Positions 1-8,713 of a stretch of 64,000 nt of DNA are shown here, one piece after another. The DNA comes from Clostridia bacterium. Its GTDB lineage: Bacteria > Bacillota > Clostridia > Oscillospirales > Acutalibacteraceae. The translations under genes and the position numbers were made by a program. The stretch covers positions 100,184-164,183 of the forward strand of contig JAFRRP010000019.1 in assembly GCA_017428085.1 (NCBI GenBank), written 5' to 3'. The notes under the pieces were generated by a model that saw only the letters and a list, made by a program, of their open reading frames with translations, was not told the DNA's origin and did no database searches. Each line of letters opens with the position of its first letter. Within the stretch, counting starts at the first letter, position 1.

Positions 1-2
1 TT

Positions 3-905
3 ACGTTGTTCCTTACCTATATTTACCAGCCTTTGCGTTGGTTGTCCTCTCTGCCCAGACGTCTGGGCGAGGTACAGACCAGCCTTTTGAAGATATTTGA
101 GGTGATGGATGAACAGCAGGACGTGCGTGACAGCGAAAGCGCCAAACCGTGCGATCTGGACGGCGACGTGGTTTTTGACAACGTCCGTTTCGGCTACAAG
201 CCCTACGAGCCGGTCCTTCGTGACATCAATCTGACCGTAAAACAGGGGGAAATGATCGGTTTGGTGGGCCATTCCGGCGCCGGCAAATCCACGCTGATCA
301 ATCTCGTCATGCGCCTGTACGATGTGGATGAGGGTTGCATTTCCGTCAACGGTACCGACATCCGCGATATGGCGCAAAGCGAATACAGGGAAAAGATCGG
401 CGTGGTATTTCAGGAGACATTCCTTTTTGCCGGTACCATCTATGATAATATCGCTTACGCCCGTCCGACGGCGACACCGGCGGAGGTCATTGCCGCGGCA
501 AAGGCAGCCAACGCGCACGACTTTATCATGAAGACCACGGACGGTTATAATACCGTGGTGGGAGAAAACGGGCATAACCTTTCCGGCGGAGAAAGGCAGC
601 GCGTGTCCATTGCCAGAGCTATCCTGCGCAACCCGGAGATCCTGATCTTGGATGAGGCCACCAGCGCTCTCGACCCGGAAACCGAGGCTGCCATACAGGA
701 CGCGTTGTCACGTCTGATCAAAGGACGCACCACCTTTGCCATTGCGCACCGGCTGGCGACTCTTAAAAACGCCGACCGTCTGGTGGTGATCGAAAAGGGA
801 CGTATCGCGGAGATCGGCACCCATCGTGAACTGCTGCTGCGGGACGGTATCTACGCGGGGCTGATCAAGGCGCAGCGCCAGACATCGAAGTTTACACAAT
901 CATAA
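3..905 (+). CDS. ABC exporter ATP-binding domain (5' truncated by window edge)
   Basis: C-terminal part of a fused membrane/ATPase ABC exporter. The first ~45 residues look like the end of the transmembrane domain and its coupling region. A complete nucleotide-binding domain follows: Walker A GHSGAGKST, Q-loop in VVFQETFLF, signature LSGGERQR, Walker B ILILDEATSALD and H-loop AHRLATL. This layout (the ABCB/MsbA-like half-transporter) uses ATP to export lipids, peptides or drugs. The frame is open to the window edge, so the true start lies outside. Substrate cannot be told. A hairpin follows the TAA stop. Confidence 0.93.
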   Translation, partial: TLFLTYIYQPLRWLSSLPRRLGEVQTSLLKIFEVMDEQQDVRDSESAKPCDLDGDVVFDNVRFGYKPYEPVLRDINLTVKQGEMIGLVGHSGAGKSTLINLVMRLYDVDEGCISVNGTDIRDMAQSEYREKIGVVFQETFLFAGTIYDNIAYARPTATPAEVIAAAKAANAHDFIMKTTDGYNTVVGENGHNLSGGERQRVSIARAILRNPEILILDEATSALDPETEAAIQDALSRLIKGRTTFAIAHRLATLKNADRLVVIEKGRIAEIGTHRELLLRDGIYAGLIKAQRQTSKFTQS

Positions 906-925
906 AAAAATTCGTTCAATAAAAA

Positions 926-956
926 TTGCCGCGTTTCCGGTTCGGGAGCGCGGCAA
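926..956 (-). terminator. Hairpin terminator between convergent genes
   Basis: Inverted repeat TTGCCGCG / CGCGGCAA around a short loop. On the minus strand it is followed by TTTTTATT, so it suits the end of the minus-strand PHP operon. It sits between two converging genes and may stop both. Confidence 0.7.
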
Positions 957-971
957 AGCTTATATTGTGAT

Positions 972-1670
972 TTATGGGATCTCTTTTGAAGGGAAGTCGT
1001 AACTGCATTTCAGGGAATATCGTTTTTCCCGCAGCACGGACATGAATTCAGCCATCGTATGTATCTGCCGGTCAGTGACGATGCCGCCCCGGGCAAGATC
1101 CTGCGGCTGGTGGAAATCAGAGCCGGAAAGCATGGGCAGATGATACTTTTTCGCCCATTGAAAAGCGATCTCACAGCGTGAATCATGTCGTTCGTTTCCG
1201 TTAAATACCTCGATCCCGTCGAGATCATCGGGCCGGACGATCTGCATCCGGTTGCGGAAGGGATGCGCCTGAAACACGATCAGTTCATCCGCCGCGCCGC
1301 TTTCACGGAACGCCTCGTAGCTTTCCATATAGCATAAAAACGGATGAGCGCGCAGATATGCTTCGTCAACGCCGTAAACGAGATAATCGTTGTCATTTTC
1401 CTTCTCAAAGCGCAGCTCAAGTCCGTACATCACGGCGAAGGAATCGTCTTCCATCTCCTTGGCGGCGAAGTAACCTGCCATATGGTGCTCGATCATATCC
1501 TCCCATCGCGTCAGTCCGGCTTTGTCAAAGGTGTAGCTGTTGAAATGGTCGGTGACGACGATCCCGGAATAACCTGCGTCCTTATACATTTTTGCGGCTT
1601 CTGCGCCCCTGACTTTTCCGCAGCGGCTGCTTTCATCAGTGTGGCAGTGGGTCTCATACAGATACTGCAT
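972..1670 (-). CDS. PHP-domain metal-dependent phosphoesterase-like protein
   Basis: About 232 residues. PHP metal-binding motifs are visible in order: HCHTDES at the N-terminus, VTDHFN, FQAHPFR and GSDFHQ near the C-terminus. PHP proteins are metal-dependent phosphatases or nucleases; the substrate here is unknown. The frame extends upstream to 1736, but the ATG at 1670 is preferred: it follows the stop of the upstream gene by 13 nt, has a GAGGA-like ribosome site, and puts HCHTDES where the family has it. It is the last gene of a three-gene minus-strand set with another PHP protein and a propeller/barrel protein. A role in sugar-phosphate or polysaccharide metabolism is only an inference. 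Confidence 0.85.
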   Translation of the reverse strand: MQYLYETHCHTDESSRCGKVRGAEAAKMYKDAGYSGIVVTDHFNSYTFDKAGLTRWEDMIEHHMAGYFAAKEMEDDSFAVMYGLELRFEKENDNDYLVYGVDEAYLRAHPFLCYMESYEAFRESGAADELIVFQAHPFRNRMQIVRPDDLDGIEVFNGNERHDSRCEIAFQWAKKYHLPMLSGSDFHQPQDLARGGIVTDRQIHTMAEFMSVLREKRYSLKCSYDFPSKEIP

Positions 1671-1683
1671 GTTTACGTCCTCG

Positions 1684-2709
1684 TTATTCCCTGAATAGGT
1701 TTTCGTTGGTAAAGTCGATGCCGAGTGTATCGACAAAATACGCGTTGGTGTCGGCAGTCATGCCGTTTTCATCAAACACGGTCACGCGGAAATAGATATC
1801 GTTCGGATCGACGCTGAATTTTATTTCGGTAAGATATTCCACGCCTTCCTCGGCGGCATAAACGGCGCGCAGACGCCGTCCGCCTCTTGTCAACACCACT
1901 TTGACCGCTTTTTCACACTCGATATGTACGGAGCCGTCCTCCGTATCCAGCCACAGGGCGTTGATCACCGGCCCGCGGGAGGCGTAAAAATCACCATGGA
2001 ACAGCGCGTCCGTCACGTCACGGTAGGCGAGAGACTTCGCTTTTATCATGGTCCAACCGCCGAAGGAATCCCAATGGCAGGTGCCGGGACGGCGGTTGTG
2101 GTTGTCGTCTGTGGCGATCACAAACAAACGCTTGCCCGCGCGGAGCTGGTCGTCGTAGATATCGGGGTTGTACTCATTGTAGCCGTCCACCGCGCTGGAC
2201 CAGTTGAAGATCTCCATGGCGTGCATATCGCGGTAACCCATGTAGTCGCGGTATTCCTCCAGCGACCAGCAGGGATGGTTATGCGTCACAAAAAAACCGT
2301 TGTCGCGTCCGGCTTGGATCATTCCGTTTACTCCGAAAGGGGAGTATTCCGCTTTCCAAGCGGCGTATTGGCCGTCTCCCTTTACCTTATCGGGGTATTG
2401 CATGGGATGCAGCGTTCTGTCGGGATCTCCTGCGATAAAACAGATATCGCAGCATTTGTTTCTGAACCGGCTTTTTCCTGTTTCGTCGGCGGAATCCTCC
2501 ACGCCGTTCAAAGCAAGAAAACGTTCGTCCGACAGCTCGTTATGGGTCACGAACCGGTTGTGGTCCGTAAAAGCGATGACAGAATATCCGTGCGTCTGAT
2601 ACAGCTCTTTCATCTGTTCCGGGGTCAGTTCTCCGTCGGAGACGGTGGAGTGGCTGTGCAGGTTGGCCTTGTACCAATGACCTTGATTGGAAATGAGATA
2701 TTTTTTCAT
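1684..2709 (-). CDS. PHP-domain hydrolase, CehA/McbA-like
   Basis: 341 residues. The N-terminal metal motif is ANLHSHSTVSDG, followed by FTDHNRF, THNHPCWS and ATDDNHN, the series expected of the CehA/McbA branch of PHP metallohydrolases. The C-terminal ~80 residues (RGPVINALW onward) look like a small beta-sandwich, also typical of that branch. The ribosome site AAAGGCG lies upstream of the ATG. The gene lies 43 nt after the propeller/barrel gene and 13 nt before the second PHP gene, so the three are probably co-transcribed. The substrate is not evident. Confidence 0.85.
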   Translation of the reverse strand: MKKYLISNQGHWYKANLHSHSTVSDGELTPEQMKELYQTHGYSVIAFTDHNRFVTHNELSDERFLALNGVEDSADETGKSRFRNKCCDICFIAGDPDRTLHPMQYPDKVKGDGQYAAWKAEYSPFGVNGMIQAGRDNGFFVTHNHPCWSLEEYRDYMGYRDMHAMEIFNWSSAVDGYNEYNPDIYDDQLRAGKRLFVIATDDNHNRRPGTCHWDSFGGWTMIKAKSLAYRDVTDALFHGDFYASRGPVINALWLDTEDGSVHIECEKAVKVVLTRGGRRLRAVYAAEEGVEYLTEIKFSVDPNDIYFRVTVFDENGMTADTNAYFVDTLGIDFTNENLFRE

Positions 2710-2752
2710 AAAAACGCCTTTCTGTTATAAGTTGGGTGTCCTGCCGCAAGCG

Positions 2753-4864
2753 CTATTCTGTGATCAGTCCGTAAAATCTCCCGATCCAATAGGGCAGCAG
2801 GAAGATCGTGGGCTCCTGTACGCGGCCGGTTTGGCCGCTGTCCAGATGGAACGCGCCGCCGTCGGGACGGCAAAGGTTGCGCTCGTCGTAGGGGAGCGGC
2901 GATAGGATCTGAGGCGGCTCGCTCCACGCCTCCTGCTCGGTATCGTACACGATATCCCGGCGCAGGGAATTATGTTCTTCCTCGTTCGTCATGTCATACG
3001 GCATCTCCCGCAGGGAACGCACCCCCTCCGCCAGATCGTCGTCCAGGCCGGTAAATGCTGCGTGAATGAAACAGAACATGGGCTGTCGTTCCACCCTCTC
3101 ATATTGCCAATGATCCTCCAGACCGCACAGGTACAGCGCGCGCAAGGCGGGCTTGTCCTCAAGACGCAGCAGCGTAAAGGCGGCAAGAAAACCGAGGTTG
3201 TCGTCGATATGGCAGCCGTGAGCGTCACGCACCTTGTGCTGCATCGCGTTCAGCGGATAACGGTGATCCTTCACAAACGCCTCATAAAGCGCTTCATATT
3301 TCTTTGCGCCGTCATCATCCGCAATATGCCGACACACCTTGAGGAAGGCCAGCAGCTCCAGTGAATTGATGCCCCTTTCAAAGAACCACTTGTCGTCATA
3401 GTTCAGCAGCATAGGGTCCCAGTTGGCCCACGTGGTCGGCAGGCCGTCATGGTCCACAAGACGGTAATGATGCGCGACGATATGATCTATGATGCCGCAA
3501 AGCGCCTGCCTGATCGCTTCCTTCTCTTCCTCATCGGCGCACAGATCGTAATACAGCGACATACCGAAAAAGTGCCCGGTCATCTCGTCGCTGGAGGTCT
3601 CGCATTTCCACTCGCAGGTACCGTCGTCGGTCCTGATCCACTCCCTGTTGCCGTTGCCGAAACCGGGGTCGCCTTCATAACGGACCGCCCGCGCCGTAAA
3701 ACCGGGGATGCCGGTTATCCTTGTCAGCAGCAGCATGGCGTTCAGACCTCGCCGCGCCTTTTCCAACGCTTCCCGTTCGCCTGTCACGGCATAGCGAAGG
3801 CTTTCCGCCGCCACGTAGTAGCCTGTCCACAGCCCGTCGTTATCGGAGATGGTGGGCACGGCGTCCTTCAGCTCGCCGGTAGAGGTGTAGCCGTTGGAGA
3901 TAAAACCCCGGCGGATATGGTGCCGTTCAATGATCTCTTCGTAATACTTCGCTTTGTCGGCAAAGGTCGTCGAAAATGCCTCGATCACGGCAAGGCCTTT
4001 ATCCGTTGCGGCGTATATTCTTGTGCCGCCTTGGCATTGAATGACGTCGTTCACTTTATTGTCCGGTACCCAGCGCTGCGCGGAAAAATACTTCATGCCT
4101 CCGTTTGTCTGCCGTATCACGCCAACGTCGGAGGCGAAGCATTTGATCCCATCTTCCGTACTGATTTGATAAACCGGGTTTTGGGGCAGCGTATGGATGA
4201 TCTCCGGTGTCAGCCACAGGTCTTTGTTGTCATGGATCAGCACGCCGTTGTCGGTGCCCAGCCACAGATAGCCGAGCTCGTCGATCACCGCGCAGTGGAC
4301 TGTGGTTGCCGGGTAGTCGCTGAATTGGGGCAGGATGTTTTTCCACTCCTGTCGTTTGCCGTGGATCACACTGAGGTTGTGTTCTGTCGCCACATAGAAA
4401 TTGTCGTCGGAAACCGCCATGCAGCGGCCCTTGCCGCCCTCGGTAAAGCGCGTCAGCGTATCGTTTGTAAAGGCTGCGTCGGTTTTGTTCAGGCGGTTCT
4501 CCGTCAGCACCCAGTAATCGGCCCCGCGTTTTGCGATATCGATGATCGGTTCCCCGAAATCACGCAGCATCCTGACTTCGTCGCCCTCCAGACGGAACAG
4601 CTCATTTCCGCTGGCAGCCAGCAGAGCGCCGTCCAATTCCCGCAACAGGGAAACGGGCTTGTCCGACAGCGTCTCGCCGATTTCGGTAAATGTTTCGTCG
4701 GCAAAACGAAAAAGGCCCGCCCGCGTGCCGGCATAGAGCTCGCCTCCATGCAGCCGCAGACAGGTAATAGCACTGTTTTTCAGCCCGTTCTCACGGTAAA
4801 ATGTCCTTTTAAATTGAACAAAGGGCTTTTGCTGATAGCATCCGTTTGTGGAACTTCCTTTCAT
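2753..4864 (-). CDS. Beta-propeller protein with C-terminal helical-barrel (glycosidase-like) domain
   Basis: About 703 residues from the ATG at 4864, chosen because GGGGAAAG lies just upstream; an in-frame extension reaches 4924. Residues ~30-320 form short repeats of the kind LYAGTRAGLFRF, LWLGTDNGVLIHD and IYAATDKGLAVIE, typical of seven-bladed regulator-type propellers. Residues ~340-703 are helix- and aromatic-rich (DGLWTGYYVAAESLRYAVTG, GLPTTWANWDP), resembling alpha/alpha-barrel glycosidases. No signal peptide is seen, so it is probably cytoplasmic. It heads the operon with two PHP hydrolases. Exact activity unknown. Confidence 0.75.
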   Translation of the reverse strand: MKGSSTNGCYQQKPFVQFKRTFYRENGLKNSAITCLRLHGGELYAGTRAGLFRFADETFTEIGETLSDKPVSLLRELDGALLAASGNELFRLEGDEVRMLRDFGEPIIDIAKRGADYWVLTENRLNKTDAAFTNDTLTRFTEGGKGRCMAVSDDNFYVATEHNLSVIHGKRQEWKNILPQFSDYPATTVHCAVIDELGYLWLGTDNGVLIHDNKDLWLTPEIIHTLPQNPVYQISTEDGIKCFASDVGVIRQTNGGMKYFSAQRWVPDNKVNDVIQCQGGTRIYAATDKGLAVIEAFSTTFADKAKYYEEIIERHHIRRGFISNGYTSTGELKDAVPTISDNDGLWTGYYVAAESLRYAVTGEREALEKARRGLNAMLLLTRITGIPGFTARAVRYEGDPGFGNGNREWIRTDDGTCEWKCETSSDEMTGHFFGMSLYYDLCADEEEKEAIRQALCGIIDHIVAHHYRLVDHDGLPTTWANWDPMLLNYDDKWFFERGINSLELLAFLKVCRHIADDDGAKKYEALYEAFVKDHRYPLNAMQHKVRDAHGCHIDDNLGFLAAFTLLRLEDKPALRALYLCGLEDHWQYERVERQPMFCFIHAAFTGLDDDLAEGVRSLREMPYDMTNEEEHNSLRRDIVYDTEQEAWSEPPQILSPLPYDERNLCRPDGGAFHLDSGQTGRVQEPTIFLLPYWIGRFYGLITE

Positions 4865-4883
4865 ATTCTTTCCCCGTTTTTTT

Positions 4884-5192
4884 TCAGATATAATACTGGT
4901 TGTAATCCTCGATGTCAAAGACATACAGCTTGAATTTTTTATCGTTTTTCGCCTCTTTGAATTTGCCTGTCACGCGGATCATCTTGTTGGTGGTCTTCAG
5001 CTCAAAATCCACGTGCTCGTAGTGCAGCGCCTCCGCCACGTCCGGCGTGCGGACAAAAAGACGCGGTTCGCCGTCATCGTCCTTGTGAAGCGTAAAATTG
5101 ATGGCCGTCACTTCCACGCCGTTGGCGGAAAGGGAAACGAATTTTTCCGTTGTGGGCTTTTTCTTTTTTTTATCTTTCTTTTTCCCGAACAT
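4884..5192 (-). CDS. Small lysine-rich hypothetical protein
   Basis: 102 residues. It starts with a basic tract (MFGKKKDKKKKKP), then a mixed beta-rich segment (FVSLSANGVEVTAINFTLH, FVRTPDVAEALHYEHVDFEL). It ends FDIEDYNQYYI. No signal peptide or membrane segment is present. I do not recognise the family. It has its own promoter overlapping the 3' end of spoIIID and ends 19 nt before the propeller/barrel gene, so it could be first in that operon. Confidence 0.7.
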   Translation of the reverse strand: MFGKKKDKKKKKPTTEKFVSLSANGVEVTAINFTLHKDDDGEPRLFVRTPDVAEALHYEHVDFELKTTNKMIRVTGKFKEAKNDKKFKLYVFDIEDYNQYYI

Positions 5193-5223
5193 CCTGCGCC
5201 GTCCTTAAAGATTTGATGTTTTC

Positions 5224-5252
5224 AAGATAGCATATTATAAGCAAAAAGTCAA
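5224..5252 (-). promoter_or_regulatory. Sigma-A-like promoter for the 4884-5192 gene
   Basis: Minus-strand TTGACT (5247-5252), 17-bp spacer, TATCTT (5224-5229). It overlaps the stop codon of spoIIID and lies ~30 nt upstream of the lysine-rich small gene. Confidence 0.55.
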
Positions 5253-5527
5253 TTTTTTTGACGAGGCGGAAAAGTATTATTTTGATTTCTTCTAAATTTC
5301 GCTTTGGTGGCGTTGCCGCCGCGGATGTGACGTTCCGATTTGTTCAGGTCAAGTACTTTACGCACCTCCCCGTAAAGTCCCGGCGAGGTGTGCCGCAGCC
5401 GTTCCGTTACGTCCGTATGTACAGTGCTTTTGGAAATACCGAAGGCTTTTGCGGTATCCCGCACGGTTGCCGCGTGATCCACGATGTATTTTCCCAACGT
5501 CTCCGCACGTTCGGCGGTATCGATCAT
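5249..5527 (-). CDS. spoIIID: Sporulation transcription factor SpoIIID
   Basis: 92 residues from the ATG at 5527, which follows AGAGGAGA; the longer in-frame extension to 5677 is not needed. The sequence DTAERAETLGKYIVDHAATV followed by RDTAKAFGISKSTVHTDVTE is the characteristic HTH of SpoIIID, and the length matches the family. SpoIIID acts in the mother cell after sigma-E, repressing and activating sigma-E genes. Its presence with spoIIGA and sigE further along the window shows an endospore former. The basic C-terminal tail (KAKFRRNQNN) agrees with DNA binding. Confidence 0.95.
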   Translation of the reverse strand: MIDTAERAETLGKYIVDHAATVRDTAKAFGISKSTVHTDVTERLRHTSPGLYGEVRKVLDLNKSERHIRGGNATKAKFRRNQNNTFPPRQKN

Positions 5528-5559
5528 AACCGTTTCTCCTCTCATAACTGGTCTGTAAC

Positions 5560-5567
5560 AGTATATG
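5560..5567 (-). promoter_or_regulatory. Possible sigma-E -10 element upstream of spoIIID
   Basis: Minus-strand CATATACT fits the sigma-E -10 pattern CATAnAnT and lies ~33 nt before the spoIIID start. An upstream GGTATTAT could be the -35 element. In Bacillus spoIIID is sigma-E dependent; assignment here rests on motif likeness only. Confidence 0.35.
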
Positions 5568-5727
5568 AGAAAGGGATAAATGATAATACCAGCAATATCA
5601 CAATTTGATGTGCCTACTATATGCAACCGCAAAAAATACAGCGCGATGCAACCGGGGAAAGGGAAGCAGCGCGACAATATTTGCGAGGAGCAATGCAGCG
5701 GTGTGAGCGAGAGGAGATTTTATATAT

Positions 5728-5764
5728 AAAAAAATCGCCGCAAGCGATACAAAGCTTGCGACGA
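5728..5764 (-). terminator. Terminator downstream of tRNA-Pro
   Basis: Minus-strand hairpin with arms TCGTCGCAAGC and GCTTGCGGCGA (one mismatch), followed by seven T. It begins 3 nt after the CCA end of the tRNA. Confidence 0.8.
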
Positions 5765-5766
5765 CA

Positions 5767-5842
5767 TGGTCCGAGTGGCGAGACTTGAACTCACGGCCTC
5801 TTGACCCCCAGTCAAGCGCGCTCCCAACTGCGCCACACCCGG
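5767..5842 (-). tRNA. tRNA-Pro (anticodon GGG)
   Basis: 76 nt including an encoded CCA. Acceptor arms CCGGGTG and CACTCGG pair with one G-T. The anticodon arm is CTTGA-CTGGGGG-TCAAG, giving anticodon GGG, and the T-loop is TTCAAGT. Position 1 is C, as expected for proline. It is a single gene with its own terminator. Confidence 0.95.
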
Positions 5843-5943
5843 TTATTCGGAACGTCACATATATTAACACATTATATTTAAAAATGCAAGTGTTTTTTTG
5901 TTTTTTTTACGTCCCGAAGAAAAACGATGAGTAAATTGGATTT

Positions 5944-6639
5944 TTACAGCTTTGCCAGTATCTCCGGATGCAGCTCCAGATCGTACCGTTTATAGCCGTC
6001 GTTGGCGTCAAAGAACCAGCAGCGAGCGTCCGGACAGATCGACGCGTGCAGGATATACCGATTATCGTCTATAAAGCAGATCGCCGCCTCGTTTTCACAG
6101 GCGATGGCAGATATGTTTCTTGTTTTGACGGCCTCGTTGAAGCTTTGCCAGCTGCCGAACTCGTAGTGAGGGCAGTTGCAGTAGGGAAGCAGCCCCATGG
6201 CCTGCTCGAACACGAAGGCGTTTTCCGGCCCGCAGTCGTCGTACCCCTCTTGAAACCAGCACATGGAGCCGGAGGAAGCGCCGAACAGTACCTTACCCTG
6301 CTCATAGGCCTCTTTCAGATATCTGTCCGCGCCGGTCTTGCGCCATGTGCGGACTGCGAAGCCGAGATTGCCCCCCGGCACGTTGATGACGTCGGCGGTA
6401 CGGATCTTTTGCGCGATGATATCCTCCGTCATGTAAGCGTGGGTCAGGAACAGCACGTCCACTTCGCAACCCAGGTTGGCAAAGCGTGACAGCATATCGT
6501 TGCCGTGGTTGTCAAATCCGGTGGTGGGGATCAGCAGAAAACTCGGTTTTTCCTTCCCGCTGACTTCAATGACGTGACGGACCAGCAAGTCGGCGTCCTT
6601 GCCGTCAAAGCCGCCGCCGATGGCGATGATTTTACCCAA
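5944..6639 (-). CDS. Peptidase E-like protein (peptidase family S51)
   Basis: About 231 residues. The nucleophile elbow GASSGSMCWF matches the S51 family (dipeptidase E, cyanophycinase relatives), with NVPGGNLGFAVRTW and the N-terminal IIAIGGGFDG also typical. Dipeptidase E cleaves Asp-X dipeptides; cytoplasmic. The frame can start at a GTG at 6648, but that codon lies inside the ribosome site AAAGGAG. TTG at 6639 has correct spacing and is preferred. A promoter lies at 6661-6689, divergent from the inositol operon. Confidence 0.85.
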   Translation of the reverse strand: MGKIIAIGGGFDGKDADLLVRHVIEVSGKEKPSFLLIPTTGFDNHGNDMLSRFANLGCEVDVLFLTHAYMTEDIIAQKIRTADVINVPGGNLGFAVRTWRKTGADRYLKEAYEQGKVLFGASSGSMCWFQEGYDDCGPENAFVFEQAMGLLPYCNCPHYEFGSWQSFNEAVKTRNISAIACENEAAICFIDDNRYILHASICPDARCWFFDANDGYKRYDLELHPEILAKL

Positions 6640-6660
6640 AACGATCACTCCTTTACCGGT

Positions 6661-6689
6661 ATCATAGCAAATAAACCGGGATGAAACAA
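6661..6689 (-). promoter_or_regulatory. Sigma-A-like promoter of the peptidase E-like gene
   Basis: Minus-strand TTGTTT (6684-6689), 17-bp spacer, TATGAT (6661-6666), just upstream of AAAGGAG. Confidence 0.6.
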
Positions 6690-6727
6690 TATGAAATGTA
6701 AAATTTTATAAAAAAAATAAATAAATA

Positions 6728-6756
6728 TTGAACATCATAAATGATTGAGATATAAT
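6728..6756 (+). promoter_or_regulatory. Sigma-A promoter of the iol operon
   Basis: TTGAAC (6728-6733), 17-bp spacer, TATAAT (6751-6756), ~30 nt upstream of iolJ, within a very AT-rich divergent gap. No clear operator for an IolR-type repressor was recognised. Confidence 0.75.
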
Positions 6757-6786
6757 TATATAAATAAAACATAAAGGGGCGCGGTT

Positions 6787-7623
6787 ATGTCTCTTGTAAC
6801 GATGAAAAACCTTCTGCAGCGGGCGGAAGAAAACAACTGCGCGGTCGGCGCTTTCAGCGTCGGCAACATGGAAATGGTAATGGGCGCTGTCAAAGCGGCG
6901 GAAGAGCTGCGCACCCCCATTGTTCTGCAGATCGCGGAAAAACGTCTGCAGAACTCACCGCTTACGCTGATGGGGCCCATGATGGTCAACGCCGCCAAAC
7001 ATGCCGGCGTCGATATTGCCGTTCATCTTGATCACGGTCTGACGAAACGCTGCGTAGCGGAGGCGCTTTCTTACGGTTTTACCTCCGTCATGCTGGACCG
7101 ATCATTGCTGCCTTTTGAGGAAAACGTGAAACAAACGAAAGAGATCGTACAGATGGCCTCCGCAACGCAAGCCACCGTGGAAGCGGAGCTGGGCGTCGTG
7201 GGCGGCAACGAGGGCGATACGGAAGAACATAAGATCACCTGTACCGACCCCGCCATGGCAAGGGATTTTTGCGAACGTACCGGCATCGATGCTCTGGCGG
7301 TTGCCATCGGCAACGCCCACGGCAATTATCCCGTCTCGCCGGAGCTGCGTTTTGACGTTTTGGAAGAAATATATCATACGGTTGATATCCCGCTGGTGCT
7401 GCACGGCGGCACGGGCATTTCGGACGAGCAATTCCGCCGGGCGATTTCTCTCGGCATCCGCAAAATCAACATTGCCACCGCCAGCTTTGACCGGCTGGCG
7501 CAGGCGGCGCAGCATTATTGCGACGGATGTAACAAGCCGGATTATTTTACGCTTTCATCCGAAATGGTGAAAGGCGTATATGAAAACGTGATAAAACATA
7601 TTTTGGTTTTCAATAATCGATAA
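6787..7623 (+). CDS. iolJ: Class II ketose-bisphosphate aldolase, IolJ-type
   Basis: 278 residues. Class II zinc aldolase motifs: HLDHG, EAELG, AIGNAHGNYP and LHGGTGIS, with NIATASFDRL near the C-terminus. As first gene of the inositol operon its likely reaction is cleavage of 6-phospho-5-dehydro-2-deoxy-D-gluconate to dihydroxyacetone phosphate and malonate semialdehyde. Fructose-bisphosphate or tagatose-bisphosphate aldolase activity is the alternative; sequence alone does not separate these. The ATG follows AAAGGGGCG. Confidence 0.88.
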   Translation: MSLVTMKNLLQRAEENNCAVGAFSVGNMEMVMGAVKAAEELRTPIVLQIAEKRLQNSPLTLMGPMMVNAAKHAGVDIAVHLDHGLTKRCVAEALSYGFTSVMLDRSLLPFEENVKQTKEIVQMASATQATVEAELGVVGGNEGDTEEHKITCTDPAMARDFCERTGIDALAVAIGNAHGNYPVSPELRFDVLEEIYHTVDIPLVLHGGTGISDEQFRRAISLGIRKINIATASFDRLAQAAQHYCDGCNKPDYFTLSSEMVKGVYENVIKHILVFNNR

Positions 7624-7694
7624 TCAAAAAATGCACCGATAAAAGAATATCAATCGACTGACGACTGATAATAACGATTATAACGGAGGTAACT

Positions 7695-8711
7695 ATGCAG
7701 TACATTGAATTTGACAAATCCAAAAAGTACGACCTGATCCTCGTGGGCCGCGTGGCGGTGGATTTCAACCCCGTGGACTATTACTGCCCGCTGAACGAAT
7801 CCACCACCTTCAAGCGCTATCTGGGCGGCTCTCCCGCCAATATCGCGGTGGGCCTGGCGCGCCTGGGCAAAAAGTGCGGCTTCTGCGCGCGCGTGTCCGA
7901 CGACCAGTTCGGCACCTTCGTGACCGATTTCTTTGCCAACGAGGGCATTGACACGTCTCACATCGTCCGCTGCAAAAACGGCGAAAAGATCGGCCTGACC
8001 TTCACCGAGATCAAGAGCGAGACGGAATCCAGCATCGTCATGTACCGCAATGAGGCGGCCGACCTGAAGCTGGAATGCGCCGATATCGACGAGGAATACA
8101 TCAAGCAGGGCGCGGCCGTGCTGATCTCCGGCGTGGCGCTGGCGGAAAGTCCCAGCCGTGAGGCGTCCCTCAAGGCCATGCAGCTGGCGAAAAAGAACGG
8201 CATCCCGGTCATCTTCGTGCTGGATTACCGCGCCTACAACTGGAAGAACAACGACGAGATCGCGGTCTACTATTCGCTGGTCGCCGACAACGCCGATATG
8301 ATCATTGGCTCCCGCCCCGAATACGACCTCGCCGAGGGCCTGCTGGGCCTCGACGGCACCGACAAGGCCTCCGCCGCCTACTGGTTCGGCAAGGGCGCGA
8401 AGATCGTCATCGTCACCCACGGCAAGGAGGGCTCTACCGCCTACACCTGCGACGGGCAGGATTTCTCGATCAGGCCTTTCCCGGTGAAGCTGCTCAAGTC
8501 CTTTGGCGGCGGCGACGGCTACACCTCTGCGTTCCTGTACAGCCTGTTCGAGGGCAAGGAGATCATCGACTGTCTGGAGTTCGGCTCCGCTTCCGCCGCC
8601 ATGCTGGTGGCCAGCCACGCCTGCTCTCAGGATATGCCCAACGTGCAGCAGGTTAAGGACTTTATCGCCGCTGAAAAGGCCGAATACGGCGAGATGGTCG
8701 CGAGGGTATAA
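7695..8711 (+). CDS. iolC: 5-dehydro-2-deoxygluconokinase
   Basis: 338 residues, PfkB/ribokinase family. Visible are the N-terminal GGSPANIAVGLARLG motif and the C-terminal SFGGGDGYTSAFLY motif, which carries the catalytic Asp and anion hole. IolC phosphorylates 5-dehydro-2-deoxy-D-gluconate, the step before IolJ. The ATG follows ACGGAGGTAA. Two nucleotides separate its stop from iolB. Codon use from here on is strongly C/G-ending, suggesting high expression. Confidence 0.94.
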   Translation: MQYIEFDKSKKYDLILVGRVAVDFNPVDYYCPLNESTTFKRYLGGSPANIAVGLARLGKKCGFCARVSDDQFGTFVTDFFANEGIDTSHIVRCKNGEKIGLTFTEIKSETESSIVMYRNEAADLKLECADIDEEYIKQGAAVLISGVALAESPSREASLKAMQLAKKNGIPVIFVLDYRAYNWKNNDEIAVYYSLVADNADMIIGSRPEYDLAEGLLGLDGTDKASAAYWFGKGAKIVIVTHGKEGSTAYTCDGQDFSIRPFPVKLLKSFGGGDGYTSAFLYSLFEGKEIIDCLEFGSASAAMLVASHACSQDMPNVQQVKDFIAAEKAEYGEMVARV

Positions 8712-8713
8712 CC

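Noticed and set aside
1924..2730. Long plus-strand open frame opposite the CehA/McbA-like gene
   Set aside because: It is the antisense shadow of a gene with clear PHP motifs and has no ribosome site or recognisable product.
3449..4933. 494-codon plus-strand open frame opposite the propeller/barrel gene
   Set aside because: Shadow of the real minus-strand gene; no domain can be read in it.
5597..5870. Open frame covering tRNA-Pro on the minus strand
   Set aside because: It runs through the tRNA and its terminator; the tRNA explains the sequence.
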